Shown: in pieces, positions 46,650 through 59,656 of the stretch
Layout: every line of letters begins with the position of its first letter
Numbering within the stretch: position 1 is the stretch's first letter
Assembly (NCBI GenBank): GCA_023653785.1
Contig: JAMKCH010012379.1
Location: 41,236 to 105,235, forward strand
DNA: 64,000 nucleotides
Source: Ophioderma brevispina
Taxonomy: Eukaryota; Echinodermata; Ophiuroidea; Amphilepidida; Ophiodermatidae
Reading direction: 5' to 3'
Translations under genes and position numbers: made by a program
The notes under the pieces: generated by a model
What the model was told of the DNA's origin: nothing
Database searches by the model: none
What the model saw: the letters and a program-made list of their open reading frames with translations, nothing else

Positions 46650-49600
46650 TTTACAGTGTGATATGCGAGAATGACTCATAAACATTTCTCCATTGTTAAG
46701 ATGCCATTTCTAACTTCCCTTTTTGTTGAGCAAGTACTCTTTCAAGATTCATAGTGTCTTTAACTAAAATAACAAACAACCCGCATTGAAAGGCGCCCCA
46801 TTCTTTTTAACACAAATAAATGTATTTCCTTCCTCGCAATCATAAGCAGTTGATTTTTAAAACTTGCCAATGTTTTCAGTACTATTATCTAAATTCCAAA
46901 AATTTTGTGTATTTTGAAATATTATCAAAAATAAAAAAAATAAAAAAAATAAAAAAAATCCCCCCAAAATTTATCAACATCTGGGCAGTCGATAAAAACA
47001 TGATCAATAGTTTTCCGTACAAAGTTCACACCTCGATACAATATGGTTCCTCAATTAGAACCTACCTTATTCAAGCACTTATTTGTTTTATATTAATGGT
47101 TTAGTCCTTAAATGCACCAACGAAGTGTGAGTACATAGTCACCGTTTCCAAGGTAAGCTGAACAGATTATCAAGTCCTCCATACCTAGGCTATAGTATTA
47201 ACGAGTTTATAAGGCATGATGGTTCTGATTTATATCCGACTTAAATATAGATAAAAAGTTTTGATTTAATCTTCTCTAAGGTTTTAAAATCCCCTTTAAT
47301 AATACAAGCCAATGGGAATGTGACTAATACTTGGCAGACACTTCTCCTCGTACTTTCACTTACAATACTCACCTTCCATTGTTTGGGTATTGCTTGAATA
47401 ATACCATACCACCATAAATAATTCATACCAACTAATGCCTTATCCGCACATTCAAAAGGGTTTGAATTTGGCCAATTTTTCTGAAACACGTCACTAATTC
47501 TACTTACATTTGCTTCAACAAAGCCTTATAATAAACTGACTTGTTATCGACCAACATTCAATTATTTCCAGATTATTTGCTCGCCAAAATTCTTATAACC
47601 GCGCATTTTCACAATTCACTCCGACCAGCCATCAGAATATTCGTGTAAATAATGGTATATAACAGTTCAATTTTTGAGACATTTAAATTACACCGTTAAC
47701 AAAACTTTATCCACCAACTTGTTTAGATAATGAGATAAAATCCATCTCCAGCCCAAATCATTTCCGGTGAACACATCTTTTCAGCCACATCAACTGCTGA
47801 GCTTTAATCCTAGCAGTAATATCCCCATTTTTAAACCACCTTCATTATACTCAAGCTTTAAACCTCTTCACCTTATCAGGACCGTTTTCCCAACAAATTG
47901 GCGAATCATGGCAGTTAATCTTCCTCCTGAAAACTTAACGGGTAGGAAATCATACTTGTAACATATAAAACTTTTAGATAAGCAAAAGCCTTTATAATTG
48001 GTAATTTTATTATTTTTTTTATTTCTTCCCTCTTTTCTTCTTTCATGCTTCTTTTCCTAATTGAGTGTTTGCAATATAGAACTTTAATTTATCTTCAAAA
48101 TTTGGCATTCATTACTAATTTTTTCATCATATAAAATAAATGCTATACTTTCACGTATTTGTCAAGATTACATCCAGTGGTGTACTCTGGAGTAACATCT
48201 ACAAAGTCCAACCACATGGCCTCTGTTTTTTTAGTCCCATGTTAATTTTAAGGGACGAACATAGGTGAAAATATCCAATTATGCAAAATTTTACGGGCCG
48301 ACTCTTATATTTTTTAGAAACGAAGTTAAAATCGTCTGCATAACGGATTAGGTTTCTCCTGTTCCTCTCAACAGAAAATACCCTTTAAAATTTCCCGTGG
48401 AATCATTTCTGATACAAGATAATACAACTCCATAACTATCACAAATAAAATTGAACTGAGTGGATCCCCTTGTCTCACCCCCCTTTGAATAAGAAATATC
48501 CTGTTTAGTACCCATTATTCAATACCACATCTTTGTATATTACTATAAAAGTACGAATCCTCCTTGAATACTTTTTTCACACCAAAATTAACATTTTTAT
48601 TGTCCTTATCCAAACATCTGTGATCAATGGAGTCGTAGGCCTTCTCAAAATCAATATTTAATAAAACTCCGATGCTTATATTTTATAAATTCCAATACAT
48701 CAGCGACAGTTCTTATTGCATCACCAATTAATCGCCCTCGACCAACGCAGCTGCTCTTTCCCAATAATTTCTGGCAAACCTTTGGACAGGCGAGCGGCGA
48801 TCGCCCTTTGCCCCTATTTTTTAAATCAACATTTAATAATGTAATGGGCTCTAACTATCAATTTTCCTATTATCTTTCCCTTGTTTTAAAATCAAATGTA
48901 ATGACAACACCCCCCTGTTTTCTTGAATTCCCCAATTCACCTTTCTATAGGATTCATTCAACTATCAACCATTAAAGGACCAACCACGCACCACAATTGC
49001 TTTGAACTCGGTCGTTAGACCGTCATTACCTGGAGTTTTGTTTCTTTTTAAATGAACCAAGAACCGTAAAACATTCGTTAACTGTTAAAAAGCCTCACAC
49101 ATCTTTTGTTGACTCATCTTTCACACCCTTTGAAATATGATCAGTATCAAAAAATTTCATCACATCTATTACTTTGTTAGGAGAAATGGTCTTCTTTGCA
49201 TACAGTTTCGTATAAAAACTTCTTATCTCATTAAGAACAAGTCTGCTATCGTTTAGAAGTATTCCCATCATTACATATCAACTTGTATTAATAGTACTTT
49301 TAACCTTATTTGCTTTCTCTAAATTTAAAAATATTTATTACTCTTCTCGTTTGTTTCTACCCCACTGAGCCCTAGAGCGTATAACAATTACCCCCGTGTG
49401 ACGGTTGTCAGACCCCACTCTTTCTTTCTCTAATTTCTTTTATCCGCTCACTTCCACAAATTTTTCATTATCTCTAGAAGGTTTTAGAGAAAGATTATTT
49501 CAGCGTTTTAACTTTATCCTCCAACCTCGTAAGAAATTGCGATGCTTGGCGCAATTTATCTTTACTAAGGATTGGAAAAACTTCTTGATCTCAAATTTAA

Positions 49601-50500
49601 CGAGCTCGCAAGTAAAACTCTCTTATCCTTACATCATCATACTGCTTTAAACTAACCACCAAAAAATTTCACGAAAGGCTTTACAATTCTAAATCGTCAC
49701 ATAAAGAATTGTTGAACTTCCAATAAGAATGGACCCAGTGTTAACATATGAACCTCTCAATTTCAAAAAAATTAAAGAATGGTCAGTCCCTACTGAAGGT
49801 ACAATCCCGGTATTTTTAATAGCGTCCTTGCATAATTCAGCCTACCACAGGTCCATCCTACTTTGGATAAGTGGGTTTTTTGTCGCCAAGTATACTGGCG
49901 CAAATATGGATTCCTAATAACGCCAGATTCACAAGCTCAAAGTGGATAAAAAATTCTGAACAGAGTGCCACCATTTTTATCATGCTGAGGATTCCCCACC
50001 ATTCTATCAACGAATTAATATCCTAATGAAATAATATCACCCCCACAATCCATGATATTCCGCCAATTTATCAACTTCAAGAATTGCAGATGATAATCTT
50101 ACCCCATAACTCAACTTGCTCCTTTTGCTTATTAGAACAGGGAGGTACCTATTTATAAGTACATTTTTTTTTCCTTGAATAGTAATTCCCACTAAAATAA
50201 ATCTGCCATTTGGATCGTTCATATATTCAAAGCCAATATCATACTGCAATTTTTTCTTAAACAATACAACAAGGCAACACCTTTGCTATGATTTGTTCCA
50301 TGAGCGAAGAGCATGCTACCTTTCCATGCCCGCCTCCAAATCTTTTTCCACATTTTCCAAACTATACAGTTTCTTCGATACAAATTATTCGCATTTTTCC
50401 TTCCTATCAAAACCAATTAATATTTTTTTGACGCTTAAAGTATGTTGCGATACCATGCACATTAAGTGGAACATAAATTAATCTTAGGAAATTTGGTCAC
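46650..50500 (-). mobile_element. L1/Tx1-like non-LTR retrotransposon, degraded
   Basis: Minus strand, 5' to 3'. An APE-type endonuclease region at 50420-49900 has FAHGTNHSKGVALL, FEYMNDPNGRFILVGITIQG and VLINRY. An RT-0 block KTPGNDGLTTEF is at about 49040-49003. RT motifs are FEKAYDSIDH (48658-48621), RGVRQGDPLSS (48485-48453) and IRYADDF (48350-48328). A C-terminal block DHVFIDCPDVDKFW is near 47010-46965. These are the standard order and motifs of the L1/Tx1 group. Many stops and frameshifts; not active. A 5' ORF start near 51161 (ATGGCAGGCGAC on minus) is possible. Confidence 0.8.
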
Positions 50501-51195
50501 TCATAAATAATTATATGTATTATTAACACCATCCCCAATATATTCATCCATAAAAATACACCAAAATTCCATCTGAGCTAAAATTAACCACTTTTGCATC
50601 AGGCTTGGTAGAATTACAGATGTATATGCATACCGTTACTTTAAACGATATACCACTGTAAACCATTGCACAAATAGATAACATTTACAGGGAATCTCCA
50701 TATACATGCATGATATACACACAACATAGATGCCCAAGTAATCTACATGGGTTGATATGAATTCCCCATTCACGCCTTCCAATAATTGAAAACAAACCTA
50801 TTTCCATCGACTGCCTTCCATCAAATGACATACATAATACACTAACATAAAAGACACACACAATATTCCTAAGTCCGTTGTCAAAATACAAGCTCATTTC
50901 AAGTCTTAACTTGACACTCACAACACCCTATTGACTGCAGTGGTCCACGAATGGATCACACGCTTCAAAAAATATCAAGAAAATTTCAAAAAAAAATAAA
51001 GCTACCTGAGCTTTAGGCACAGATGCGTATCAAAAAAAAAATCAGAAAATGGAGAAGCTTTAATACCTGTACCATCAAAAAATTTGCAGTCACTTGCGCG
51101 CTAGAGAAACAAAAATAAAAAAATCATCGACGGAACCTTGACCGCTTGTGTCGCCTGCCATCGCGTTTGTGAATGGACTAACATTACCTTTGCTC
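50500..51195. other. LINE 5' flank, unassigned
   Basis: AT-rich. It may be the 5' part of the minus-strand LINE, but no motif could be read. Confidence 0.35.
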
Positions 51196-51725
51196 TAATA
51201 TGCGACCCCTTACCTCACAAATGAGGGTTTGCATGCATGTAACAAACTCCATAAACCAAGCCGCAGTCGGTTCCAACCGTCATTCAACTTTTCAAATGAA
51301 GCCACTTTTAACTCTACACCATCCTATATTTTACAAACCGACCTCCCATGACCTCCGACCTCGGTATGTGACCTTGACCTCATCACAAATACGGGATCGC
51401 AGATGCGCACCTATGACTCAAGCTGGTGGCAACCGAACTTCAGCTCTTCTATGAGCCAATTTTACATTTTTAACCTATTTTTAACAACCCGAGCTCACAT
51501 GACCCCCGACTTCGGCATGTGACCCCCAACCACTTCATAAATGAGGGACACCCATGTTGCACCCCTGGACTCAAGGTTAGCTCCAGAACACCACTTCTCT
51601 AATGAAGGTCAATTTTACATTTCAATTTCAGCCTATTTACAACAAGCAATGCCTCACATGACCTTTGACCTCGATACATAACCTTTGACCCCATCAATAA
51701 ATGGGCATGCCATAATTTCCCTGTA
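51195..51725 (+). repeat. Dispersed GGTCATGTG-type repeat, copy 2 (opposite orientation)
   Basis: CTCACAAATGAGGG, CCTCCCATGACCTCCGACC, TCGGTATGTGACC, AATGAGGGACACCCATGTTG, CTCACATGACCTTTGACCTC. Three successive units of ~190 bp. Inverse of the family at 2370-2945. Confidence 0.7.
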
Positions 51726-52129
51726 ACACAGTTTGGTTTACATCCACCAAAGCATTTGTGAATATTACAGGCAAATGCTACCCCTATTTTCACAACACAT
51801 AACAACTACAGTAGATCAGAGTAATCTCTATGTGTGTCTCCATGACTACCTAGTGCAATACGACACAACAATTGTAAAGCCATCCTGACAAATCCTTGGG
51901 TTGGGGGGGGTTTATGCCCTCATTTGAACTTATCAGAATGCTATTTCTCAAAACTGCACAATGAGACCCAGTACGGGCCGCTCAACATAATACTCATTCG
52001 AAAGAATGGTGTTAAAGTTTTCAGTTTAATTGCAGTTTTTCGTATACTTTTTCACATAAACGCATGATTAACACGGCGAACTCGTATTTACGCGCTTCAT
52101 AAAATGTCCCCGCCTATCACTAACGATCA

Positions 52130-52710
52130 TGAAATGCACCTACAAACACCCACCCCCCATCCCCGACACCCCACCCCATCTCCCCACACCCTGCAAAAAC
52201 CCCACACCCCTCCCGCCAACAACCCCGCAACACTCACCCCAACACCCCTCACACCAGCCCCCCCAAACACCCCCCCCCCTCCCAACACTCCATCAACGTC
52301 ACACCCACCCCACCCCCTCCTTAACCCCCTCAACACCCCCAATCCCCGCACCCCACCCCACCACCACCTCGTAAACACACCCGCTTCCCCCCTTCCACAC
52401 TACCCCGCAACAACGCCACTGCCACCTCCACAACACCCAACAACACCCGACCCAACACCCTCCCGAACACTCACACCCCCCCAACACTATCACCCCATCC
52501 CCAGCACCCGTGCAACAACCTTCCCAAAACCATGCAACACCCCAGCCCCCTCCCTAACACACTGCAAACACAACACCCCCCTCGCCAAAACCCTGCCACA
52601 CACCCCCATCCCCCCCTCCCAACACCCTGCACCACCCGCCCCCCTCCCCAACCCCCACCCCCGCAATACTACCCCCCGCCCCCAACGACCCCACTTCCCC
52701 CTCCCCCTAT
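52130..52710 (+). repeat. A/C-rich minisatellite (CCCCAACACCC type)
   Basis: About 580 bp of mostly C and A (ACACCCCCC, CCCAACACCCTGC) with almost no G. The 208-codon proline/threonine/histidine frame spanning it is low complexity and not a gene. It directly abuts the inverse GCGTAATTG element at 52735. Confidence 0.9.
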
Positions 52711-52734
52711 TGCATAGTAGTCTCATGTAGTCGA

Positions 52735-53420
52735 AAGGAATTTTGCCTATCCACGTACCGTTTCAGAGATGCAGCAATTACGCCGCATATTAATTACTTT
52801 CATTTGCATACCCTAAGGCCGCCAATATATCACATCACTCCCCAACACCACCCCCCCTCACCTATGGCATAGTAAGTCTCATGTAGCGAAGTTATTTTGT
52901 GTATCCAACGTACCGTTCCTAGATATAGCAATTACGCATATTTACTTAGCTCATTTTCATACCTAAGCACATATATCACATACTTTCAAATTGCAAAAAA
53001 GATGTGGCCCATTATAGTCTTTCATGCAGCGCAGGAATTTGAGTATCCAATGTTTTTTTTACAGTGTCCTACATATAGGCAATTACGCTGATTTTTCATA
53101 TTAATTAGCTCATTTGCATACTCAAGTTTCCCAAAATAACGCCCAAAATCTAATCATGTCGAGAACTCTTCAGCCCCTTTCCTTCCAACCATGTCCATCA
53201 TTATACGACGACTTACATAACTACAGAAAACTTGGTACCAAGCCTTGCAGGAACATTTTCATAAATCTTAATGCAAATTAGATCCTTAATTAAGAATATT
53301 TTAACGGTTTTTTTACTACGCCCACAATCTAATCACGTCAAGAACTCATCACCCGCTTCTTTCCACCAGTACATCATTGTCGCCCTACGGAACTCCAACT
53401 AAATCGTGTCAACAGGGGTT
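52735..53420 (-). repeat. GCGTAATTG dispersed element, copy 3 (inverse)
   Basis: CATGTAGTCGAAAGGAATTT, CGTACCGTTTCAGAGAT, GCAATTACGC, TTAGCTCATTTGCATAC, CGCCCAAAATCTAATCATG and TCGAGAACTCTTCA are reverse complements of blocks in 8990-9860. It shows ~160-bp internal repetition (GCAATTACGC at about 52773, 52929 and 53079). Confidence 0.7.
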
Positions 53421-53689
53421 AAAAATTTTTATATCACGGACGGAACGGACGCTTGCTCATTTCATAGTCCCCGTTCCGACTCGTTCGGCGGGGACAATTA
53501 TAGGCCGACACACGTACGTCTTGCCAAAATGGCATAGAAATAGGCCATATTATTTCTATTTTAACAACCAAGTACTCCGAAATGGCAACTGGAGTGTGAA
53601 AGAATTATAAGATGAATCCCAGGAATAACATTTGGTGTGAAACACCTCAGAGGACTTCCTATACATATGCAGGTCACGTTTTTTGTACC

Positions 53690-53875
53690 CGTCCCTTTTT
53701 AACCAAATTTCTCTTGTTTTTATATATTCTATTTTTATTGATATTTATTCACTTATTTATATTTATCCATTTATATTAATTATCTTCTTGTCATTTTGTT
53801 ATTCGCTTTATCTATATTATTTAGATATAATTTATTTGTTTTGTTTCTTTATCCCTCTTTCTCCTTTTCTTTTAA
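53690..53875 (+). repeat. T-rich low-complexity tract
   Basis: TTTATCCATTTATATTAATT-type sequence producing an Ile/Tyr/Leu/Phe frame. Simple sequence. Confidence 0.7.
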
Positions 53876-54229
53876 GTTGAGATAAAGCAATATATGTAAT
53901 AGGCGGGCCATTTTGAATTTCAGCATCAAGGAAACATGGATAATGTTAGATTTAGACTAAATCCTCAAACATCTACTTGAGAGCCCAGATCATAGCTAAT
54001 TTATGCAATGTCTCATTTTGGCGGCCATCGTGGATAAAAAATTTTCCCCCAAAGGGGATTCATTGGGATTTTGGGATATGTTTGTTATATGATGTATTGC
54101 CTGCAGTCTGGAAAAAATTCAGCTCAATAAACCATTTTTTCCACGTAGTGATGTGTAAATCTTCTTCAGGACTTACTATTAGTGCATGGCCTCTAACAGC
54201 AACAAGTGAATTTTCAAAACACCGGTGTG

Positions 54230-54445
54230 GCCGGGGGGAATCTGGACCGTCCGGTCTCACAGTCCGGGAACCATGGTGAACACCGGTGTGAAAGCAGATC
54301 TATATAGTCCGGTGGGAGCCACGTATACGATATCAAGTGTGACTTAATGTTGCGTGAAGATCCAACTGGATCGATTGCCCTTATTGTTCACCATTGTTCC
54401 CGGGCTATTAGTACGCAGACGATAATACTTTTTACACGGCCTCAA
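54230..54445 (+). repeat. Dispersed ATAGTCCGG repeat, copy 2
   Basis: GATCTATATAGTCCGG, GGGAGCC, TTAATGTTGCGTGAAGATCC, GGATCGATTGCCC and CACCATTGTTCCCGGGC align with 34690-34905. Confidence 0.7.
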
Positions 54446-55030
54446 CTCCAGCCGTGACCCGACTAGCGGTAGGGGGTGCTCTACGCATATCGGACAGACC
54501 AAAGACAAATGACTTATTGGAAATTGCAAGCAACTGTTTTTGCAGCGGGGTTAATTCACTTAACCGCGACAAATTTTAAGTCAGTAATTTTATTCTAAAA
54601 TTATTGTGATATTACTCAAATTATAAAAGAGGTGAATATCACTAGGACCGAAACTGCTGTAGAAAGGCACGTAAGAATTCCTTAAATCACCATTTGGAAA
54701 TCCCTAACCCTAGACCTCAGGGTATTCCTCCTGCTTCCGAACCCTTCATCGTTAACAAGTGAGACTCTTAATCCACAACCAGGAACCAGCACCCTTCTTG
54801 AAGGTTAAAACCAGTCTATAATGGGCAACAGAAAATCCGCCGCACCACTCATTTTAAATCATGGCCGGCCTGGCCGGGGGTCACCTCCTGAAAAGACATG
54901 CAGGAGCAATCCCATCACTTCACAGACAACACAGGAAGATAGACCGTAGGAAAATTGTTGAAAATAGATTTCAATGATCGATATCTCCTAGATCTTAACC
55001 CCACTCAACAAATAAGTCGTTCAACAAAGT
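54445..55030. other. Unassigned, probable 5' part of the LINE
   Basis: No gene recognised. Composition becomes less AT-rich from about 54700 and merges into the LINE endonuclease region. Confidence 0.35.
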
Positions 55031-57834
55031 CTTTTTAGCGACTCAGGGAAAGACGGCAACTACAGGGTGCGAGACCAATAGCAAAGCTAAAGCTCTAAGC
55101 CTGGTAACTGTTAATATTAAGAACTACAATGCTAACAAGTTATAGCTTGAACCACATCCAAGAACGTGATATTTTCCCTGCATCCCGGAACGTGGCTTTA
55201 CCATTTTGAAAAACATTCTGCATGGTGCCTCCTGCGTGTCACACCTGCTCCTGCTAGATCTGTGGGATGACGATGACCTAATTTCCCCCTTAGGGACCAA
55301 ATCAATAATCAACCGGCGGCCGTTTTCCCGTTCTGCCGGTTCCCAGGCGGTTTTTCATTTATCCCTCAAATCTTCTGAATACTTAATCCGATTAAGTAAT
55401 TCAGCAAACTCAATGAATTAATGGAACCGGAAAACGCCTGCCAGTTAAGTATTGAATTCGCCCCTTACCAACATCCCAGGAGGCTATGGTGGCATTGCAC
55501 TTTTTCAGTCCCTCACAATGGGCGCTCTAACTGTAAAATATCCAGTAAATTTGAATGAAAACCTGTACAAGCTTACCTTTTTTACAGGGTTTGTTGGCAG
55601 ATTGCTGCCAGGATTTTCCCTGTAAATTTACAGGTTATTTTCCCTGTATATTTTAGTACTTATGGTATGATTGCATTCACAGAAGAGTGTCTAATGATTT
55701 GGTACTCGTTAAATTTTCAAATAAAGCTTTACGTTTAGATTTTGTCATTATGGCCTATGGAAATGGACATAAAGCAGTATATTTCCTGTATTGGCCAATT
55801 ACACAACAGCCAAATACTGGAATTTTTAAGTTTTTTTAAAAAATCCAAATTAATTGCACTGTAATTATTTTGTTACAGTGTAATGTAAAGCCTACCAGAG
55901 GAACTGTAAATATCTTATCGCACCATGTGGACTTGTGTGCGATTGGATCTCCAGAAGACTTTCTGCAGCTGCCTTCAAAAGTTCTCCTGATGGCTGCGCA
56001 CAGTTGTTGGTTCCAACAAAAGCAAGCAAAGATTACTTCAGCAACTCCAGCAGATGATCCTTCTCTGGTACGAAAATTATACAACAAGGCTGTTTAAAGA
56101 AGCTTAAAAAGCCCCAGACTCCACCCATGCCCAGATTTGCCGTCCAATAAGCCAACTTATCGTACAATGCAAAGAGCTAAAAGCCTCAGATCTCAACAAA
56201 GACAAGATGCAGCCAAGAAAAGAATCAATACCCCCTGCAGAACATATGGATGCCCATCCGATCAGACAACAGGGGGGGGGGGTCTATAGAGCTTATCAAC
56301 AAACAGCATATCTCTAAAGCTGGACATGGCAAACATCTTACTTTCAACAATGTCCTGCTTCAGAAGAGAGAATTTGAGAGCAGCTTGGAAAACATCTTTT
56401 GAACATCTTGGTACTCTGTTCGATGACCCTAGATTCGACCAGCAATATCTTAAGGTGCGTGTTCCGATCTCTTTGGGACCCCCCTGATTTACCCGGAAGT
56501 AGTATTGATTAGATATCAGAGAAAGGCCATATTTATTCTCCTTGTTTTTCCCCCCTTCATTGAAATTTGAGCCTCACTCCATTTTTCATTCCCAAGATAT
56601 AAACCAATCGCTGTTTTAGTGGTTAACCATCAATATGTAGCGACAGTATTGAATAGGGCTTGTGGCTTTGCAACATGCATTAATTATTGCGTCTACCATC
56701 AAAACCACAAGTTGTTTCCCCACGGTACTTGATGTGTTGTATGTGCAAGTGCCAGGCTCTCATATCAAGTAGAGAACACCATACACATAAATCGGAACAA
56801 GCACCTTTAAGAGAGTCGAGTGTGATTTGTCCTGGTCAATTGAAATATTCTTGGCCACACTAGTGAGTTCATTCCCTAAAATAACAAGTGATGAGTTTCT
56901 ACTGCCATCCAGAAGTCAACAATAGGAAGGCTTCAGATGGTAAAGGTATAATGGCTGCACACATCAAGAAAGCAGGCCAAGGTATTTTAGGGACCGCTTG
57001 TCATCTCTTGAACATCATCTTGGATGCTAAAGTGCCACAGATTTGAAAAAAGGCATGACAACCCGGGGGTTTCCATAACCATTTCCAAAAAAGGACAAGG
57101 ATTGTCTCCGTCAAGAAAATTCATCGTGGTATCACACTTACCAATACCATCTGTAAATTTTTTGAAAACATCATTTTGGCCATGAGTAAGACCTGACTTG
57201 TTCTAAAATACTAGCCCTTAGAGGTTCATCAACGCAAGACGTCGCCTTGTCTGCTGCTCCTCCTAGTCTTTGAAACTGCCATGGTGAATGAACCAAGACA
57301 TGGCAGAAATCCGTATCTTGGCAACTGGCATACCTCGATGATTTTAGAGGCATCTTGAGTTGATACTCCGCCTCACTCGTAAGGCGACTTCACCTTGAAG
57401 ATGGTACAACCTGTTTCTGGTCCAATTCATCCAGATCTTTATGCATCGCTCGAATGCAGGTTAAAGCTAGAGGAGGCCTATTGGAGGCATTCACAGCTTC
57501 ATAAGGTAGCGGCTTTTGGCACCAAATCGGCCCCTACTATGTTTGGTGCCAAACCCAGCAATGTGATGATGACGTTGTTCTTGTTAATTGCCAGTTACTC
57601 TGCACGTGAAAATGCATTCACAGAAGAGCATGGGTTCCTCACAGAAGTCCTACGTCGACTGCTGGGAAGAATTGCTCATGGTCCATAACAGTTTCGGAGC
57701 AGGTAAAATACCTTGGTGTGGAAAGAAAATTCTGCTTATCTCTAACAAAGGTACCATCACAGATGCTGCCGTTTACCTGCTTCTAGAAGCGCTAAAACCA
57801 TCTCGGCTAGATTAGACAATCAATCAATCAATGG
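55030..57834 (+). mobile_element. Non-LTR retrotransposon remnant, CR1/L2-like
   Basis: Plus strand, in several frames. Endonuclease: KNYNANKL (55110) then ERDIF and QEHWLYHFEKHS-like (55150-55222) and RPGGYGGIALFQ (about 55465-55510; the first residue needs a frame choice). A linker has AKSLRSQQRQDAAKKR (56176-56220) and AWKTSFEHLGTLFDDPRFD (56379-56440). RT starts with GIMAAHIKKAGQGILGTACH (56940-57010) and a KKDKD / FRGITLTNTICKFFE-like block (57085-57170, broken). A DDDVVLV-like catalytic region is near 57560, and EQVKYLGVER at 57693-57722. It ends in (CAAT)n, AATCAATCAATCAATGG, a 3' microsatellite typical of the CR1/L2 group. Sequence at 56460-56930 does not fit and looks inserted. Confidence 0.7.
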
Positions 57835-57846
57835 AATTCCAAATGT

Positions 57847-57878
57847 CCCCCCCCCCCCCCCCCCCCCCCACCCCCCCA
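57847..57878 (+). repeat. Long poly-C run
   Basis: 23 consecutive C, one A, then seven C. Length in the assembly is unreliable. Confidence 0.9.
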
Positions 57879-57964
57879 CGATTTGTTAAGAAAAACATAG
57901 AACAAGTTGCATAAAAAGACAACATCTCAGTCAGGCTATTCCAGTCTTTCAGAGTACTCTGAAC

Positions 57965-58175
57965 GCAGTAATTCAATCTTCAACTTGACCTCACATGGAA
58001 CTTTGACCATGGTATTGACCTTTACCTCACCAACAAATGAGGGACCCCCATGTTGCAACTATGGACTCAAGTTTGGTTCCAATTGAACTTCAACTTTTCA
58101 ATTGAAGTTTTCAATTCTACATTTTCAGCCCTATCTTTCAACTTGACTTCACATGACCTTTGACCTTGGTATGGG
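57965..58175 (+). repeat. Dispersed GGTCATGTG-type repeat, copy 3
   Basis: CAACAAATGAGGGACCCCCA, TGTTGCAACTATGGACTCAA, GTTTGGTTCCAATTGAAC and CACATGACCTTTGACC. Same orientation as copy 2. Confidence 0.75.
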
Positions 58176-58179
58176 CAAT

Positions 58180-58865
58180 ATGGTTTGTCTTATCTGTTGT
58201 TTTGTCATGTTGCCTTTGATGAAGATCCTGCTAGGATCGACCGTCGCCATAAACGTCCGCCACACTCTAAGTATACATTTTTACCACCCCTACACAGGCT
58301 ATTTTTGTGGAGAAAGCAGTTTGTTACCAATGAAGGAAATCATCATAACCTTATTTTTAAATAATCAATTATACACTTAGGAAAAATTAATTGACGTCAA
58401 ATTTGTATGTCGGGGGTGGATTAACCCCCGCTGCAAAAATCGTGTAGTTCCAATAAGGCGACCAAGAAACCGTTTTTACGGCGAGCGGCACCTTTCCAGT
58501 AGGGTCGGGTCGGTCGGGGCCGCATTAAAAAACATTCCTGGATGTCAAAATGGCCTAAAATAGAGCCCAAAATCTGAAAAATCGAGCGAAAAAATTAAAA
58601 TTTTTTACACACAAAATTCTAAAAAACAATAGCCAAACTTGATAAGATTTGAGTAAAAAAACAAGTTGTGATTTTAATGATTTTGGAGAAAACACTAAAA
58701 AAAAAAATTCAAAACTTGAAAATCAGGTGGTCGGTCGGCCCGGTTAAAACCGTTTTTTTTTCGTCGCATAATAGGTCATTAGATGGGAAATATTCGTGAC
58801 CAGGGCTCGTCTTTAGTCAAGTCTGTATAACCGTTCGATTCAATATGCGTAAGAGCGCCCTCTAC
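58180..58865. other. Unassigned stretch
   Basis: No gene. AT-rich with a GGTCGGGTCGGTCGGG patch at 58503. Confidence 0.4.
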
Positions 58866-58869
58866 TACC

Positions 58870-59423
58870 GATAAGCAGCGATTTGCCGAACCGAAAAATC
58901 ATAATAATTCTATTTGGTATTTTTGTTCTGGCATGGATGTGCTAACTTACCATGCAAGCGGTTGGCTTGAAATAGTGTATTAAAGGGACAAGGGCAGTAC
59001 TTTTTATCAGATTCAGTAATTTCATACGTGCGCGTTATCAAAATTCCAACTTGAGATTCAAAAGTATCAAGAAGAAGCCTTTCCATGTGAATATCTGAGA
59101 TTTATAAGCGTAAGTACTGTGATACCAGACCTGTACGTTTGACCTCAAAAACACAAACATCATTGATCCGGGTTGTAAACCACAATCAGCCATTAGTGTC
59201 GAACATTTGAACTGCCATCCACTGTCGTATCTGTTTTTTCTTTATTTTTGCGGAAGACGGTATAAAAAATTTCATCAATCTTCAATTTTTCCCTAATTGG
59301 TGTTTTTGTTCCAACATTAATTAAAGTGCCATATGGAATTGTACATACGTATCTTTGATTTATCAGCTCTTAAACAATAGCATTTCCACATTTTTTTTTA
59401 TTCCCTGGAATTATCGCTGATTA
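58870..59423 (-). mobile_element. MITE-like element, family B copy 3 (diverged)
   Basis: Opposite orientation to copies 1 and 2: ATAAGCAGCGATTTGCCG at the left, GGTTGTAAACCACAATCAGC inside, TTATCGCTGATTATG at the right. The terminal AAAGGG is lost on both ends. Confidence 0.7.
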
Positions 59424-59635
59424 TGACAATTAATTAAGTCTTTGGAAAGACAGGGGGAAGGAACGCCCGATACTCGAGTGGGATTTGGAGGTTGGCAGGC
59501 ACCGGGGAGCTCTCTATGGAAAAAAAATCCCCTAATCGCATTAATATGCCTGATTGATCCTCCCAAAACCGCTTGATGAATCAATTTTTACCATACGGCC
59601 AGAGGACATCATTTGAAAGCAATTTTGTTCGTAGC

Positions 59636-59656
59636 GGGGGGGGGGGGGGGGGGGGA
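59636..59656 (+). repeat. Long poly-G run
   Basis: 20 consecutive G followed by AGG. Confidence 0.9.

Noticed and set aside
52104..52730. 208-codon plus-strand ORF
   Set aside because: Proline/threonine/histidine-only composition from an A/C minisatellite; open in several frames on both strands.
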